DNA of 64,000 bases from assembly GCF_000266885.1 (NCBI RefSeq), contig NC_018020.1:4278001-4342000 (forward strand), in the 5' to 3' direction. Origin of the DNA: Turneriella parva DSM 21527 (lineage in GTDB: Bacteria > Spirochaetota > Leptospiria > Turneriellales > Turneriellaceae). The translations under genes were made by a program, and so were the position numbers. Positions 36,674 to 45,268 of this stretch are shown here, in pieces. Within the stretch, counting starts at the first letter, position 1. Each line of letters opens with the position of its first letter. Under the pieces are notes generated by a model that was not told where the DNA came from, ran no database searches, and saw only the letters and a list, made by a program, of their open reading frames with translations.

Positions 36674-37068
36674 TGCAGATTCACTTTTTCGGCAGCCCGC
36701 TGCGTCTCTGCATCTTCGGCAAAAAGCAGCGAGACGTATTCTGGCTCGTGGCGTATCTCGGCTATATCATTGCAATTGCCGAAAATCTCGCTCGTGCGGC
36801 CTTCTGGCAGCAGCGCAATGTATTCAGACGGGCAACTGTCGCTGCGCGAAAATTTCACAAGCCAGACACGCCCCAACTTTACATGGTCGATCGACTGCAG
36901 CTGCGGTTTAGCCACGACAGAATCGATCAGCCTTTCGGTGCCGTATTGTATTTTGACGCGGCCTGTCTTCGCATCAAATTGAATCTTCGGTTCTTTGGTG
37001 TCGCGGCAGGCAAAGCAGATCGACACAAACAACACCAAAATCAGACCCGGGCGCACAAGTTGCGGCAC
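36670..37068 (-). CDS. Small lipoprotein (132 aa)
   Basis: Signal MPQLVRPGLILVLFVSIC with lipobox ICFAC (C21) followed by RDTKEP. The mature part is a short beta-rich domain with two more Cys (SDSCPSEY, FGNCND). No family is recognised. It overlaps the helicase start by 4 nt (ATGA), so the two are likely co-transcribed although functionally unrelated. It is divergent from coaD. Confidence 0.75.
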   Translation of the reverse strand: MPQLVRPGLILVLFVSICFACRDTKEPKIQFDAKTGRVKIQYGTERLIDSVVAKPQLQSIDHVKLGRVWLVKFSRSDSCPSEYIALLPEGRTSEIFGNCNDIAEIRHEPEYVSLLFAEDAETQRAAEKVNLQ

Positions 37069-37096
37069 AGCTAAGCCCCATGCTGCGCCATCAGCT

Positions 37097-37110
37097 GTAA
37101 ACCGGTTTAC
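37097..37110. promoter_or_regulatory. 14-bp palindrome between divergent genes
   Basis: GTAAACCGGTTTAC is perfectly self-complementary and sits in the 93-bp gap between the lipoprotein/lhr unit and coaD. It is a candidate operator; no specific regulator is implied. Confidence 0.35.
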
Positions 37111-37170
37111 GGGCTGCGGGTCGTACTGGTAAAAACTTTACACCCCCTCAGACATCGCTATGTGTACAGC

Positions 37171-37656
37171 GTGAAATCAGCAGTCTACCCCGGTAGCTTC
37201 GACCCGTTTACCAATGGTCACCTCGACATCGTCGAAAGGTCGATACGCTTCGTCGATACGCTGACAATCGCTGTCTTAAAGAATACATCGAAAAAGAGCC
37301 TCTTCTCACCCGACGAGCGCGTTGAAATTATTCAAGAAGTGCTCAAAGATTATCCGCAGGTGAAGGTGCAGACTTTCGAAGGGCTGCTGGTAGATTTTTG
37401 CCGCGCGCACAACACACGCATCGTCATTCGCGGCCTGCGCGCAGTCTCTGATTTCGATTATGAACATGCCATCTTTCTGATGAACCGAAAGCTATTGCCC
37501 GATCTCGAAACTATATTTCTGATGGCCGCGTCCGATAACTCATTTATCTCGAGCACCATCGTCAAAGAGGTTGCGCATTTCGGCGGCAACATTGCCGACC
37601 AGGTGCCGGCGATTGTGCTCGAACGCATGAAAAAGGTTCATGGCAACCATGGCTAA
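37171..37656 (+). CDS. coaD: Phosphopantetheine adenylyltransferase
   Basis: Penultimate step of coenzyme A synthesis: 4'-phosphopantetheine + ATP to dephospho-CoA. The frame has two GTG candidates; 37171 gives MKSAVYPGSFDPFTNGHLDI, the usual CoaD start, and is preferred over 37162. The (T/N)xxH nucleotidyltransferase motif TNGHLDI, a lysine-rich loop NTSKKSLF, the region RGLRAVSDFDYE and the ISST motif near the end (SFISSTIVKE) are all present. The length of about 161 aa is normal. Its 3' end overlaps lnt. Confidence 0.95.
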   Translation: MKSAVYPGSFDPFTNGHLDIVERSIRFVDTLTIAVLKNTSKKSLFSPDERVEIIQEVLKDYPQVKVQTFEGLLVDFCRAHNTRIVIRGLRAVSDFDYEHAIFLMNRKLLPDLETIFLMAASDNSFISSTIVKEVAHFGGNIADQVPAIVLERMKKVHGNHG

Positions 37657-39268
37657 GAAGCCAGCCGCGCGCCCGGCGGGCGGCGATAACAAACGCATGG
37701 TCTATGCGCTGGTGGCAGGTTCTGCGATTCTCACGTCGCTCTCGTTTGTACCATACAATCTTTTTCCATTAGGATTTATCTCTCTGCTGCCCCTTTTCTA
37801 CCTGTTTGAACACTTTGCGCCGACAACCAGACGACTCTTTGCTCTCTGGGCAGTCTTCACGCTTATTCTCAACCTCATTGGCTACCATTGGATCATGCAC
37901 ACCATCGCGGTCTATGGTATGATGCCCACCGCTGCTGCGTTTCCTCTTTTTCTGCTCTATTCGCTGGGTACCGGCGGCAAGATGCTGCTGTTTTTCTTTT
38001 TTTTGCGCTTCATGCAGCGCCGCACCGACCTGTTCAACACCAATGGCAAGAAAATCGCGGCTGTACCCGCAGCGTTTGCGATTTGCGAGCTCGTTGGCTG
38101 GCAGCTGTTTCCCTGGCATGGCGGCAACATCGTCAGCGGCGACCTTTGGTTTGCGCAGGCCGCCGATCTGATTGGCACACGCGGCCTTTCAGTGCTTTGG
38201 GTGCTGCTGCAATATCTGCTCTACCTCGCGGCGAAGGATTTTTTCGCAGGCAAGCGCCCCGCAATACTCTCATTTGTGCGGCAGAATCGGGCGTTACAGT
38301 TTTTTGCTGCGGCGCTCATTCTTATTCATCTCTATGGCGCAGTACGCGTCGCAGATTTCGCCGACCGGGAGCAGGCCGCACCCAAGATTCTGGTGGGTGT
38401 TCCACAGGGTAACGTGCCGCTGATTACGAGTTACCACGAACGGCCGTACATCATTACGCGCATGCTGGGCCAGACGCAAAAGCTCGTGGCAGATGCGGCA
38501 GCAGCCGGGCGCCGCCCCGACCTCGTCGTCTGGCCTGAGAGCTCAATACCCGCGATGGAATTTGAACGCTCAGAAACCCTGCGGGCTGCAATCAATGATC
38601 TGCAGCGGTCGACGCAGACTCCGCTCATTATCAACGACATTCTTCACGAAGCGGCGCAGCGCCGTGATTATTCGAACATGTGGCATCTGAACGCCGAGGG
38701 TACGCCGCTCAACAACTACCAGAAAAATTTTCTGTTGCCTTTTGGTGAATTCATGCCGCTCGGCGATACTTTTCCGGTATTGAAGAATCTATTTCCCGCA
38801 GTGTCAGACTTTTCGCACGGCAAAAGATATTCGCTCTTTAATATATCCTCAGGCGCGGGCAATGTCAAGGCAATGCCGCTTATCTGTTATGAAGTTATTT
38901 TGCCCGAATATGCGCGCGGTTTCGACAACAAGACGATGAAAGAGGCGCAGTTCATCATCAACATTACGAACGATGCGTGGTTTGGCAAATCGGTTGAAAG
39001 CCTGCAGCACATGACGCTCGGCGTGATGCGGGCGATTGAACTTCGGCTGCCGATAGTGCGCGCAACAAATTCAGGCATCAGCGCGTACATCGCCTCGACC
39101 GGCGTAGTTTCGGGCGAAACCCCCATGTTTGAACGCGTGAATCAGGTCTATTCGGTGCCGGCGATGCCGCGGACGGTGACGCTTTTCGCAATTGCCGGCA
39201 ATCTGCCGCTCTATGTTTACCTCGTACTCGCGGTACTCTTGATCTGGTTTCGCAGAAACAAGAAATAG
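37640..39268 (+). CDS. lnt: Apolipoprotein N-acyltransferase
   Basis: Adds the third acyl chain to lipoproteins in the inner membrane; apt in a window so rich in lipoproteins. The N-terminal 240 residues hold several membrane segments. The nitrilase-like domain carries the catalytic triad E300 (VVWPESS), K362 (NNYQKNF) and C416 (PLICYEV). NITNDAWFGKS and RATNSGISAYI are also typical. A final membrane segment (YVYLVLAVLLIWF) ends the protein. The start ATG 37640 overlaps coaD; an ATG three codons later (MAKKPAAR) is an alternative. Probably coupled to coaD translation. Confidence 0.95.
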   Translation: MATMAKKPAARPAGGDNKRMVYALVAGSAILTSLSFVPYNLFPLGFISLLPLFYLFEHFAPTTRRLFALWAVFTLILNLIGYHWIMHTIAVYGMMPTAAAFPLFLLYSLGTGGKMLLFFFFLRFMQRRTDLFNTNGKKIAAVPAAFAICELVGWQLFPWHGGNIVSGDLWFAQAADLIGTRGLSVLWVLLQYLLYLAAKDFFAGKRPAILSFVRQNRALQFFAAALILIHLYGAVRVADFADREQAAPKILVGVPQGNVPLITSYHERPYIITRMLGQTQKLVADAAAAGRRPDLVVWPESSIPAMEFERSETLRAAINDLQRSTQTPLIINDILHEAAQRRDYSNMWHLNAEGTPLNNYQKNFLLPFGEFMPLGDTFPVLKNLFPAVSDFSHGKRYSLFNISSGAGNVKAMPLICYEVILPEYARGFDNKTMKEAQFIINITNDAWFGKSVESLQHMTLGVMRAIELRLPIVRATNSGISAYIASTGVVSGETPMFERVNQVYSVPAMPRTVTLFAIAGNLPLYVYLVLAVLLIWFRRNKK

Positions 39269-39289
39269 TCGACGTAGGATTACGCAAAA

Positions 39290-39318
39290 TCGCGATTCAG
39301 TGCGGTTCGCGACTTTTT
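39290..39318 (+). terminator. Probable rho-independent terminator after lnt
   Basis: A short stem TCGCG/CGCGA with a 13-nt loop is followed by C and TTTTT. It lies 21 bp after the lnt stop, between convergent genes. The stem is short, so strength is uncertain. Confidence 0.4.
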
Positions 39319-39326
39319 AGTGGCAG

Positions 39327-40037
39327 CTAGCCGACCGGCCAGTCGATTTTGCCGTCTTTCATGTGCAGGCGGCGCGATGCCGCCATAGCAAGCTCTGACT
39401 CGTGCGTCACGACAATGATCGTGAGCTTATCTTCGGCCTGCAGTGCGTTCAAGACGCCGATAAAGCGCTCTCTGTTTTCGCTGTCGAGGTTACCTGTCGG
39501 CTCATCTGCCAGAATCAGCGCCGGATTCTTCACGACCGCGCGCGCGACCGCAACCCGCTGGCTTTCGCCGCCCGAAATCTGCGAGGGAAAATGATGCATG
39601 CGGTGGCCGAGGCCGATTCGTTCTAAAGCATGCGCGGCCTTCTCTTTCGCCGCCGCAGTGGTGAATCCCTGAACCCTGAGCGGTAGCATCACATTTTCGA
39701 GCACGGTGAACTCTTGCATGAGATAGTGGTTTTGGAAAATAAAGCCGATTTTGTCACGGCGAAAACGTTCGACCCGCTCATTCTTGATGTCTGCCGTCAG
39801 CTCAAGGCCGTCGACGACGATGCGCCCGGTATCGGGTTTGTCGAGAGCACCGAGCAGATTGAGCAGAGTACTCTTACCGGCACCCGACGGGCCCTGAATC
39901 GCGACGAATTCGCCGGGTGCAACGCTAAACGAAATACCTTTCAGAACTTCGGCGAGCACTTCGCCGTCACGGTAGGTTTTGCTGAGGTCGGTGACTTCGA
40001 GAATGCCTGCGTGCGTCGCATTTTGCATGTCGTTCAT
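39327..40037 (-). CDS. lolD: Lipoprotein-export-type ABC transporter ATPase (LolD-like)
   Basis: Energises release of lipoproteins or related MacB/FtsX-type export. Walker A GPSGAGKST, Q-loop FQNHYL, signature ISGGESQRVAVARA, Walker B LILADEPTGNLDS and the switch His (VVTHE) are complete. 236 aa is the usual length. It overlaps the upstream permease gene by 4 nt. Its LolD assignment rests on that LolC/E-type partner and on similarity within the LolD/MacB group, which are hard to separate by sequence reading alone. Confidence 0.88.
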   Translation of the reverse strand: MNDMQNATHAGILEVTDLSKTYRDGEVLAEVLKGISFSVAPGEFVAIQGPSGAGKSTLLNLLGALDKPDTGRIVVDGLELTADIKNERVERFRRDKIGFIFQNHYLMQEFTVLENVMLPLRVQGFTTAAAKEKAAHALERIGLGHRMHHFPSQISGGESQRVAVARAVVKNPALILADEPTGNLDSENRERFIGVLNALQAEDKLTIIVVTHESELAMAASRRLHMKDGKIDWPVG

Positions 40038-41389
40038 AGCTCCGCCTTGCGAATGATGTCGATCGGTTCAAGCTGCGCCGCCTTGCGCGCGGGTATAATC
40101 GATGCGAGTACCGAAAGCAAGACTGACACGTATCCCAAAACGCGCAGCAGCGCCCAATCGATGTCGATCGGCAAGTGATCAAAGTAATACACATCGCGCG
40201 GTATCAGGCGTACATCGCTCCAGAGGTTATGGCTGATATTCTCGGCATAAAATTTGCCAATAGGATTTATAACGTTCTCGAAACCATGCAGGATGTTTTC
40301 GAGATTCACCGCCAGACCCACGCCGGCAAATATACCCGAGACAGAACCTAGCACACCCATTGCCATGCCGGTGACGGCAAATATGATCAGCATATGCTGC
40401 CGCGAAAAGCCGAGTGATTTCATGATGCCGATATCGCGCCGGTGCGCCCTGACGATATTGAACGTGGCGATGACAATACCCACCATCGCTGCGATAATAA
40501 AAAGAAAAACAATCACGATCATGATGGTTTTTTCAAGCCGCAGCGCGGCGAAAAAATTTCGCTGTTCATCTTCAATGGTGCGTATCGTGTATGGCCAGCT
40601 GCGCGCAACTTTCTTGCGCATGCGCGCGAGGCCATCGGTATCTTTTACGCGTACGGCAATCTGCTGCACGGCGTCGGGCAAAGCATACAGGTTTTGCGCC
40701 GTACCCAGCGACAGAACCACGACCTTGGTATCGTAGTTGTAGTGCCCCGTCTTGAAAAGAGCGCCGATCTTGAATGAGCGAATCGAAGGCGTGACGCCCG
40801 TCTGCAGACTGAACTGGCCGCGGGGAACAATCAGCTCAATGCTGTCGCCGACGCTCAGGCCAAGGTTTAATGCCATCTCGCGCCCGATAATTGCATAGTC
40901 GCCTGTGGGTATGCGGCGCTGGTTCTGTGGTTCGACAATTTCGGGAAAGTAATCGGGCAGGTTGTACATCGCGGCCTTTGTATCGAGTTCAAAGTCAATG
41001 CCGCGCACGAACACATGGTCGAGAAACTTGCGGCGCCGAAATATCGCGGGTGACTGAATATTGCCCTCGACCGATTCGACGTCGGTGCCGAGGTCTGCAG
41101 CGAGACGCTCTTTCCATTTTTGCCACGCCGGAATTTTTTCACCGCCGGTGATGCGGTCGACGGTCAGAATAATGTGCGGGTCAAACTGAAAGATGCTCTT
41201 CTTCAATTGCGCCTGAAAACCGCCGAAAATCGACATGACAACAACGAGCAGGCTTGTGCCGACGAATACGCCGACAAACGCGAGAAGAGCATTCATGCTC
41301 AGAAAAAACCGGCTTTTGCCGCGGGAATACCGATAGCTGATCGAGAGCGCGAGTTTCAGGCGCTCCAGTTTTGAATTGCGATCTTGCAT
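40034..41389 (-). CDS. Lipoprotein-releasing-type ABC permease (LolC/LolE family)
   Basis: Inner-membrane partner of the ATPase downstream. The start is set at MQDRNSKLERLKLAL (41389) rather than the longer frame to 41434. One N-terminal membrane segment (FLSMNALLAFVGVFVG) is followed by a roughly 230-residue periplasmic domain. The FtsX-type C-terminal membrane part follows: IMIVIVFLFIIAAMVGIVIA, DIGIMKSLGFSRQHM and the last segment at LLSVLASIIPARKAAQLEPI. 451 aa is normal for LolC/LolE. Only one permease gene is visible, so it may act as a homodimer (LolF-like). Confidence 0.9.
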   Translation of the reverse strand: MQDRNSKLERLKLALSISYRYSRGKSRFFLSMNALLAFVGVFVGTSLLVVVMSIFGGFQAQLKKSIFQFDPHIILTVDRITGGEKIPAWQKWKERLAADLGTDVESVEGNIQSPAIFRRRKFLDHVFVRGIDFELDTKAAMYNLPDYFPEIVEPQNQRRIPTGDYAIIGREMALNLGLSVGDSIELIVPRGQFSLQTGVTPSIRSFKIGALFKTGHYNYDTKVVVLSLGTAQNLYALPDAVQQIAVRVKDTDGLARMRKKVARSWPYTIRTIEDEQRNFFAALRLEKTIMIVIVFLFIIAAMVGIVIATFNIVRAHRRDIGIMKSLGFSRQHMLIIFAVTGMAMGVLGSVSGIFAGVGLAVNLENILHGFENVINPIGKFYAENISHNLWSDVRLIPRDVYYFDHLPIDIDWALLRVLGYVSVLLSVLASIIPARKAAQLEPIDIIRKAEL

Positions 41390-41453
41390 GGGAATGTAGG
41401 CTAGCGTTGAGCTTCGACTGAGCGCGCACAGCACTTATGAACAGCAATGAATG

Positions 41454-41514
<61 letters not shown>

Positions 41515-41527
<13 letters not shown>

Positions 41528-41562
41528 TCGTGGCCGCCATCGGCCACGAGGCGACGTAGCTC
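41515..41562. repeat. 22-bp-arm palindrome overlapping the 5' end of tRNA-Met
   Basis: Arms at 41515-41536 and 41541-41562 are perfectly complementary with a CCAT loop. The inner arm includes tRNA-Met positions 1-13, so the upstream flank holds an inverted copy of the tRNA start. Confidence 0.9.
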
Positions 41563-41610
41563 CGCTTCCGGTGCTACGAGCCATTCAGCCAATGCCGACT
41601 TACGCTTCAG

Positions 41611-41650
41611 CACTATCAAACGGGGGGCATGTGCCCCCCGTTTGATAGTG
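41611..41650. repeat. 40-bp palindrome between the two Met tRNAs
   Basis: 19-bp perfect arms with a 2-nt centre; the core is CGGGGGGCA/TGCCCCCCG. It lies 5 bp downstream of tRNA-fMet. It could terminate or process the tRNA transcript. No U-run follows. Confidence 0.85.
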
Positions 41651-41655
41651 CAATT

Positions 41656-41728
<73 letters not shown>

Positions 41729-41844
41729 GTATTGCGGTAGAATCATGGGCTCGAGACAGGCTGACAATCAATTTATACTTAGAAAGATGCAGCCGATTAC
41801 GAACTCGCTGCGCGAGCTCTCGGGTGGGTGAATCGAGACTCTAA

Positions 41845-42729
41845 TTAAGTAGCCAATAGGTGTTTCGCAAAAAAATCCGCCTGTTTTGCTGCGATCTTGC
41901 TGAACCACGGTTCTTTAAACGGCTGAATGTGGCCCATCGAATATTCTTCGATTTCGGCATGCGCGATTTTTTTGGCTGTGTCGAGCACCGATTGCACGGG
42001 AATGCCCTCGTCGCGCTTGCCATATTGAATCAGCGTCGGGCATTTTACGCGATCGGCAACGAGCGTCGGGCGGTGCAGCGGCAGCTCGAGAGCGATGCGC
42101 GCAGGCAAACGATTTTGCCATGACGAACCCGCGGGCACGCTGTCCAGAATTCCTGATTTCCACCCGGGAAAGGTGAGAAAAGCAAATTCACCCGGGTCGC
42201 CCGCGAGCTGCATTGTCACGCTCTGGCCGAAAAGCGACGCTGCCCAATCGGCGATCGCCATGGCTGTCACGGGCAAAAGGCCCACGACCGGCATGCGCTG
42301 CATCACCGCCCAGGCGTCAAAAAACGGTACAAGACAGCTGAGTGCCGCAATCTTTTCGTCATCGGCTGCGACCATGAGCGCGTTACCACCACTCAGAGAT
42401 GCGCCCCAGAGACAAACGCGGTCGGGGTCGATCTCTGCGCGGCGGCGAGCGTACTCGATTGCGGCTTTGTAGTCTTCACGGTGGCGCGAGGGTGAGACCC
42501 ACTGCCGCAGATCGCCCGGGCTTTCGCCAAAGTTGCGGTAGTCAAAGAGCAGCACCGCGAGCCCGGCGGCGGCAAAGCGCGAGGCAAAGTCGGGCAGCTT
42601 CCACGTGCGTTCGGCGCCGAAACCATGCGCCATGATAATCACAGGTAATTTCTTGTCCGACTCGGGAAGGTAAAGGTCTGCGGCGCACGCGCCGTCAGCG
42701 CTTGCAAAAGAAACTTTGATTTTTTTCAT
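41845..42729 (-). CDS. Alpha/beta hydrolase (294 aa)
   Basis: A soluble serine hydrolase of the dienelactone-hydrolase/S15-like branch. It has an oxyanion motif AHGFGAERTW, VLLFDYRNFGESPG, and the nucleophile elbow GASLSGGNAL (Ser). The acidic residue is probably in YGKRDEGIP, and the His in MGHIQPF near the C-terminus. There is no signal peptide. The substrate is unknown. It precedes a tRNA pair and stands alone, separated by 50 bp from the IscU-like gene upstream. Confidence 0.82.
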   Translation of the reverse strand: MKKIKVSFASADGACAADLYLPESDKKLPVIIMAHGFGAERTWKLPDFASRFAAAGLAVLLFDYRNFGESPGDLRQWVSPSRHREDYKAAIEYARRRAEIDPDRVCLWGASLSGGNALMVAADDEKIAALSCLVPFFDAWAVMQRMPVVGLLPVTAMAIADWAASLFGQSVTMQLAGDPGEFAFLTFPGWKSGILDSVPAGSSWQNRLPARIALELPLHRPTLVADRVKCPTLIQYGKRDEGIPVQSVLDTAKKIAHAEIEEYSMGHIQPFKEPWFSKIAAKQADFFAKHLLAT

Positions 42730-42779
42730 GCGAAAGCCTTGAACGTGTTTGTGACGCCGCCGTCAAGCCAGCGGGGATT

Positions 42780-43586
42780 TCACGCGTTCACGAGATTCGG
42801 CGCTGCGTCGGGCGAACTCTTCAAATAGATTTCTTTGCCTTTTTGCTGCATACTCTCGAAGATATGCATGTTCTTGGTGTCGACCCGTGTACCGATGTCG
42901 TAGAGGGCATTCAGAAAGTTGCAGGTGCCGATCTTTGCGCCGAGAAGTTTTGCAAAGCGAAGGTCGGCGTTTTCGAAGTTTGTGCCCTCGAGCACGCAGT
43001 CGTTCAAGAAGGCGCCGCGCAGGTTTGCGCCCGAAAAGTTCGCGCCGGTAAGATCGCTGCCCCGCAGAAAGGCGTGCTGCAGATTCGCCCCTGAGAAATC
43101 TACACCCTTAAGGTCGAGTTTATCGAGCATAACGGAGTTGAGGTTCAGGCCCCGCAAATGGCCAGAGGCTTTCAGGTGCTCCAACGTCTTATCGCGGCTG
43201 ATGACCTGCTCGCCTTTGAGACCTGTCTGCTCTTCGAAATCGCGCACGGCTTTTTGCAGCGCCTGCACGGCTGTCACCGCATAGTTCTTGCGCTTCTCAG
43301 GGTAGCCCTCGATCGCGGGCTCAAGCTCTTCGGGGCTAATGGCCCGCGCCTCTGCCAGAGTTTTACCCTTTGCCAGGTCGCAGATGATCGCAAGCGATGC
43401 CAGCGAGAAGCTGCAACCCGTGGTTGTATAGCGCGCATCGCGTATCGTATCGCCCTCGATTTCGAGATAAAGCCGATAACCGTCACCGCAGCCAATGTTC
43501 TTGTACTCTGATACCACCGAAGCGGTTTCGAGCTCGCCATAGTTGACCCGCCCTTCGACCAAAGCATTAAACTTCTCAAAGTTCAT
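42780..43586 (-). CDS. IscU/NifU-like domain fused to pentapeptide repeats (268 aa)
   Basis: The start is set at MNFEKFNALVEGRVNYGELE (43586); the longer frame crosses an intergenic hairpin. Residues 1-120 resemble the iron-sulphur scaffold IscU/NifU-N: NIGCGDGYRLYLEIEGD (C33) and RYTTTGCSFSLAS (C58). The third scaffold Cys is replaced by Tyr (KRKNYAVTAVQAL, Y102), so normal cluster assembly is doubtful. Residues about 150-230 are pentapeptide repeats (LKGVDFSGANLQHAF, GANFSGANLRGAF) forming a beta-helix. The fusion is unusual. It may be a repurposed scaffold or a cluster carrier with a docking helix. Confidence 0.85.
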   Translation of the reverse strand: MNFEKFNALVEGRVNYGELETASVVSEYKNIGCGDGYRLYLEIEGDTIRDARYTTTGCSFSLASLAIICDLAKGKTLAEARAISPEELEPAIEGYPEKRKNYAVTAVQALQKAVRDFEEQTGLKGEQVISRDKTLEHLKASGHLRGLNLNSVMLDKLDLKGVDFSGANLQHAFLRGSDLTGANFSGANLRGAFLNDCVLEGTNFENADLRFAKLLGAKIGTCNFLNALYDIGTRVDTKNMHIFESMQQKGKEIYLKSSPDAAPNLVNA

Positions 43587-43615
43587 CGCTCTGAAGATAA
43601 GTAAAATTTTCCCTA

Positions 43616-43694
43616 TTGCCCAAAGTTTAGGGAGCTCAGCGGCAGGTCGTGAATTTTCAGATATGGCGACCTGCCGCAGAGCCCTTTTGGGCAA
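43616..43694. repeat. Long imperfect inverted repeat between genes
   Basis: TTGCCCAAA and GCGGCAGGTCG on the left recur inverted on the right as CGACCTGCCGC and TTTGGGCAA, with small bulges between and a 17-nt loop. It follows the stop of 43705-44712 and precedes the IscU-like gene; a terminator or REP-like role is possible. Confidence 0.65.
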
Positions 43695-43704
43695 GGCCTG
43701 AATT

Positions 43705-44712
43705 TCAGAATTCGACGTTTGGGCGCAGCAGCACCTGAAAATTCTCACCGCCGGGATAGCTGTCGAGCGGCCCTGAGTAGAGGCTGTCAGATTCCCAGGT
43801 GAAACCGAGCGCGACGGCAAAGGCCGCGAGACGCTTAACGGGCCACTTCTTGTTAACTTCGAAGTATTGCCGCACGGGCTTCAGGTTGCCGATTTTGAAA
43901 TCGATACGGTACTCAAAACCGCTGTTGGCAAGAAAATCCCACGCGTCGGCGGTGTAGTCGAGCCGGTTGCGTTTGAAGCCGATGAATGCGACGTCAGAAA
44001 TAAAGGGGTTGTTATGCAGCTTAACGCCAATGCGGTAGTTCCACTGCATTTTCTGCAGCGTGAATAGCTGGTCACCCTTCACTTTCCATTCGAGCTCAAC
44101 CCAATGGTCGTCATAAAGTTCGTTGTCTTTGATGTGGTGCGAACCGTAGCTAACGAGGTAACCCGTGTAGCCGAGCGAACTTTGATAGCCTGATTTTTTA
44201 TTTTTCTCTTTTTCTTCGGGCGTGCGTGCGAGAGGCTGGTAGCGTACAACTCTGCCGAGAAAAAGAGACACGGCGTAAGGCTCCTGAAAGCCGCGGGTCG
44301 CAGAACGTATCAGGTTAAAGCTTTCGCCACCGACCTGCGCCCGCTGGTAAAAGTCGAACGCATGTTCGCGCACGACGACGCCGGCAACCGGCATCGGGTT
44401 CACGCTCGCTTCGAGAATTGCATAGCGGGGTACGAGCGGCGACAGCAGCAGGTTCTTGTAGACATTGGTTTCGCTCGCTTCACCGACGTTTTCAATAGGC
44501 TTGTCGGTAAAGTTCATGATCATGCCCACACTCGAGTAATAGGCATCGAGACCGTAATCCCACTCGATGAACTTATGCCTCTGGTCGAGTGAAATCAGGT
44601 TGTCGGGCACCTGGCGGTAGACACCGATCGGGTCGGGGGCTGCCCCCTTGGGCTGAGCGGCAAACACGGCGGCGGGCGCCAGGCAAACCAGCAGCGCCGC
44701 GAGCCTGAACAT
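43705..44712 (-). CDS. Exported protein, probable outer membrane (335 aa)
   Basis: Signal peptide MFRLAALLVCLAPAAVFA with a likely cut after AAVFAA. The rest is rich in alternating aromatic strands (FIEWDYGLDAYYSSVGM, WNYRIGVKLHNN, FEYRIDFKIGN) and ends in an aromatic residue (PNVEF), as outer-membrane barrels often do. No family is recognised. It follows a single-domain response regulator after 3 bp, so the two are probably co-transcribed. Confidence 0.75.
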   Translation of the reverse strand: MFRLAALLVCLAPAAVFAAQPKGAAPDPIGVYRQVPDNLISLDQRHKFIEWDYGLDAYYSSVGMIMNFTDKPIENVGEASETNVYKNLLLSPLVPRYAILEASVNPMPVAGVVVREHAFDFYQRAQVGGESFNLIRSATRGFQEPYAVSLFLGRVVRYQPLARTPEEKEKNKKSGYQSSLGYTGYLVSYGSHHIKDNELYDDHWVELEWKVKGDQLFTLQKMQWNYRIGVKLHNNPFISDVAFIGFKRNRLDYTADAWDFLANSGFEYRIDFKIGNLKPVRQYFEVNKKWPVKRLAAFAVALGFTWESDSLYSGPLDSYPGGENFQVLLRPNVEF

Positions 44713-44715
44713 AGA

Positions 44716-45123
44716 TCAATAGACCGCAGCGTGTTCGGTAATTTTGCGCAGCATGCCCTGCTGGTCGACCGGCTTGCCGACAATCTCGTGCGCGCCGGCA
44801 CGCAATGCCTTTTGGCTGAGTTCGGCCGTATACCGCGACGAGGTGACCATAATGATGCTGCGATAATCGCTGTCGCGGTCTTCTTCGTAACGCCGAATAC
44901 TCTGAATGAGTTCTAACCAGCTTTTGGCGGGAAGGTTGGCATCGACGATCACGACACCCGGCTGAAAGTTGATAAAATGCTCCATCGCTTCATGTATGTC
45001 GGCCCCCCGGCGCACGGTAAATCCGTTGAGTTCGAGAAACGAGGATAATTGCAGCGCATCGCCCTCGTCTACGTCTGCGAGCAGCACTTTATCGCCATTG
45101 GGAAACCGCGAGCCACGAACCAT
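44716..45123 (-). CDS. Single-domain response regulator (135 aa)
   Basis: A receiver domain without an output domain. The acidic pocket is ADVDE (D17, D19 region), the phosphoacceptor is D61 (VVIVDANLP), the switch Thr/Ser is in MVTSS, and the conserved Lys is in VGKPVD. Proteins of this type relay phosphate or act on motors and partner proteins. No histidine kinase is next to it. It lies 3 bp upstream of the exported protein gene. Confidence 0.9.
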   Translation of the reverse strand: MVRGSRFPNGDKVLLADVDEGDALQLSSFLELNGFTVRRGADIHEAMEHFINFQPGVVIVDANLPAKSWLELIQSIRRYEEDRDSDYRSIIMVTSSRYTAELSQKALRAGAHEIVGKPVDQQGMLRKITEHAAVY

Positions 45124-45268
45124 TCGAGGGCAGATTTTGAATCGCGAATGGTGCGGTCGATAACATTCGAGATGGCTCAGCGGTGACGCGAGGCGGCGCT
45201 TTCATGCGGTGGGGCAAATTCAAGATTGGCTTGTCGAAAAGTCGATACTGAAACGGGTAAGCCAGCGA

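Noticed and set aside
43587-43820. N-terminal extension of the IscU-like fusion
   Set aside because: It would translate through an intergenic hairpin and into the end of the neighbouring gene; the scaffold domain starts at 43586.
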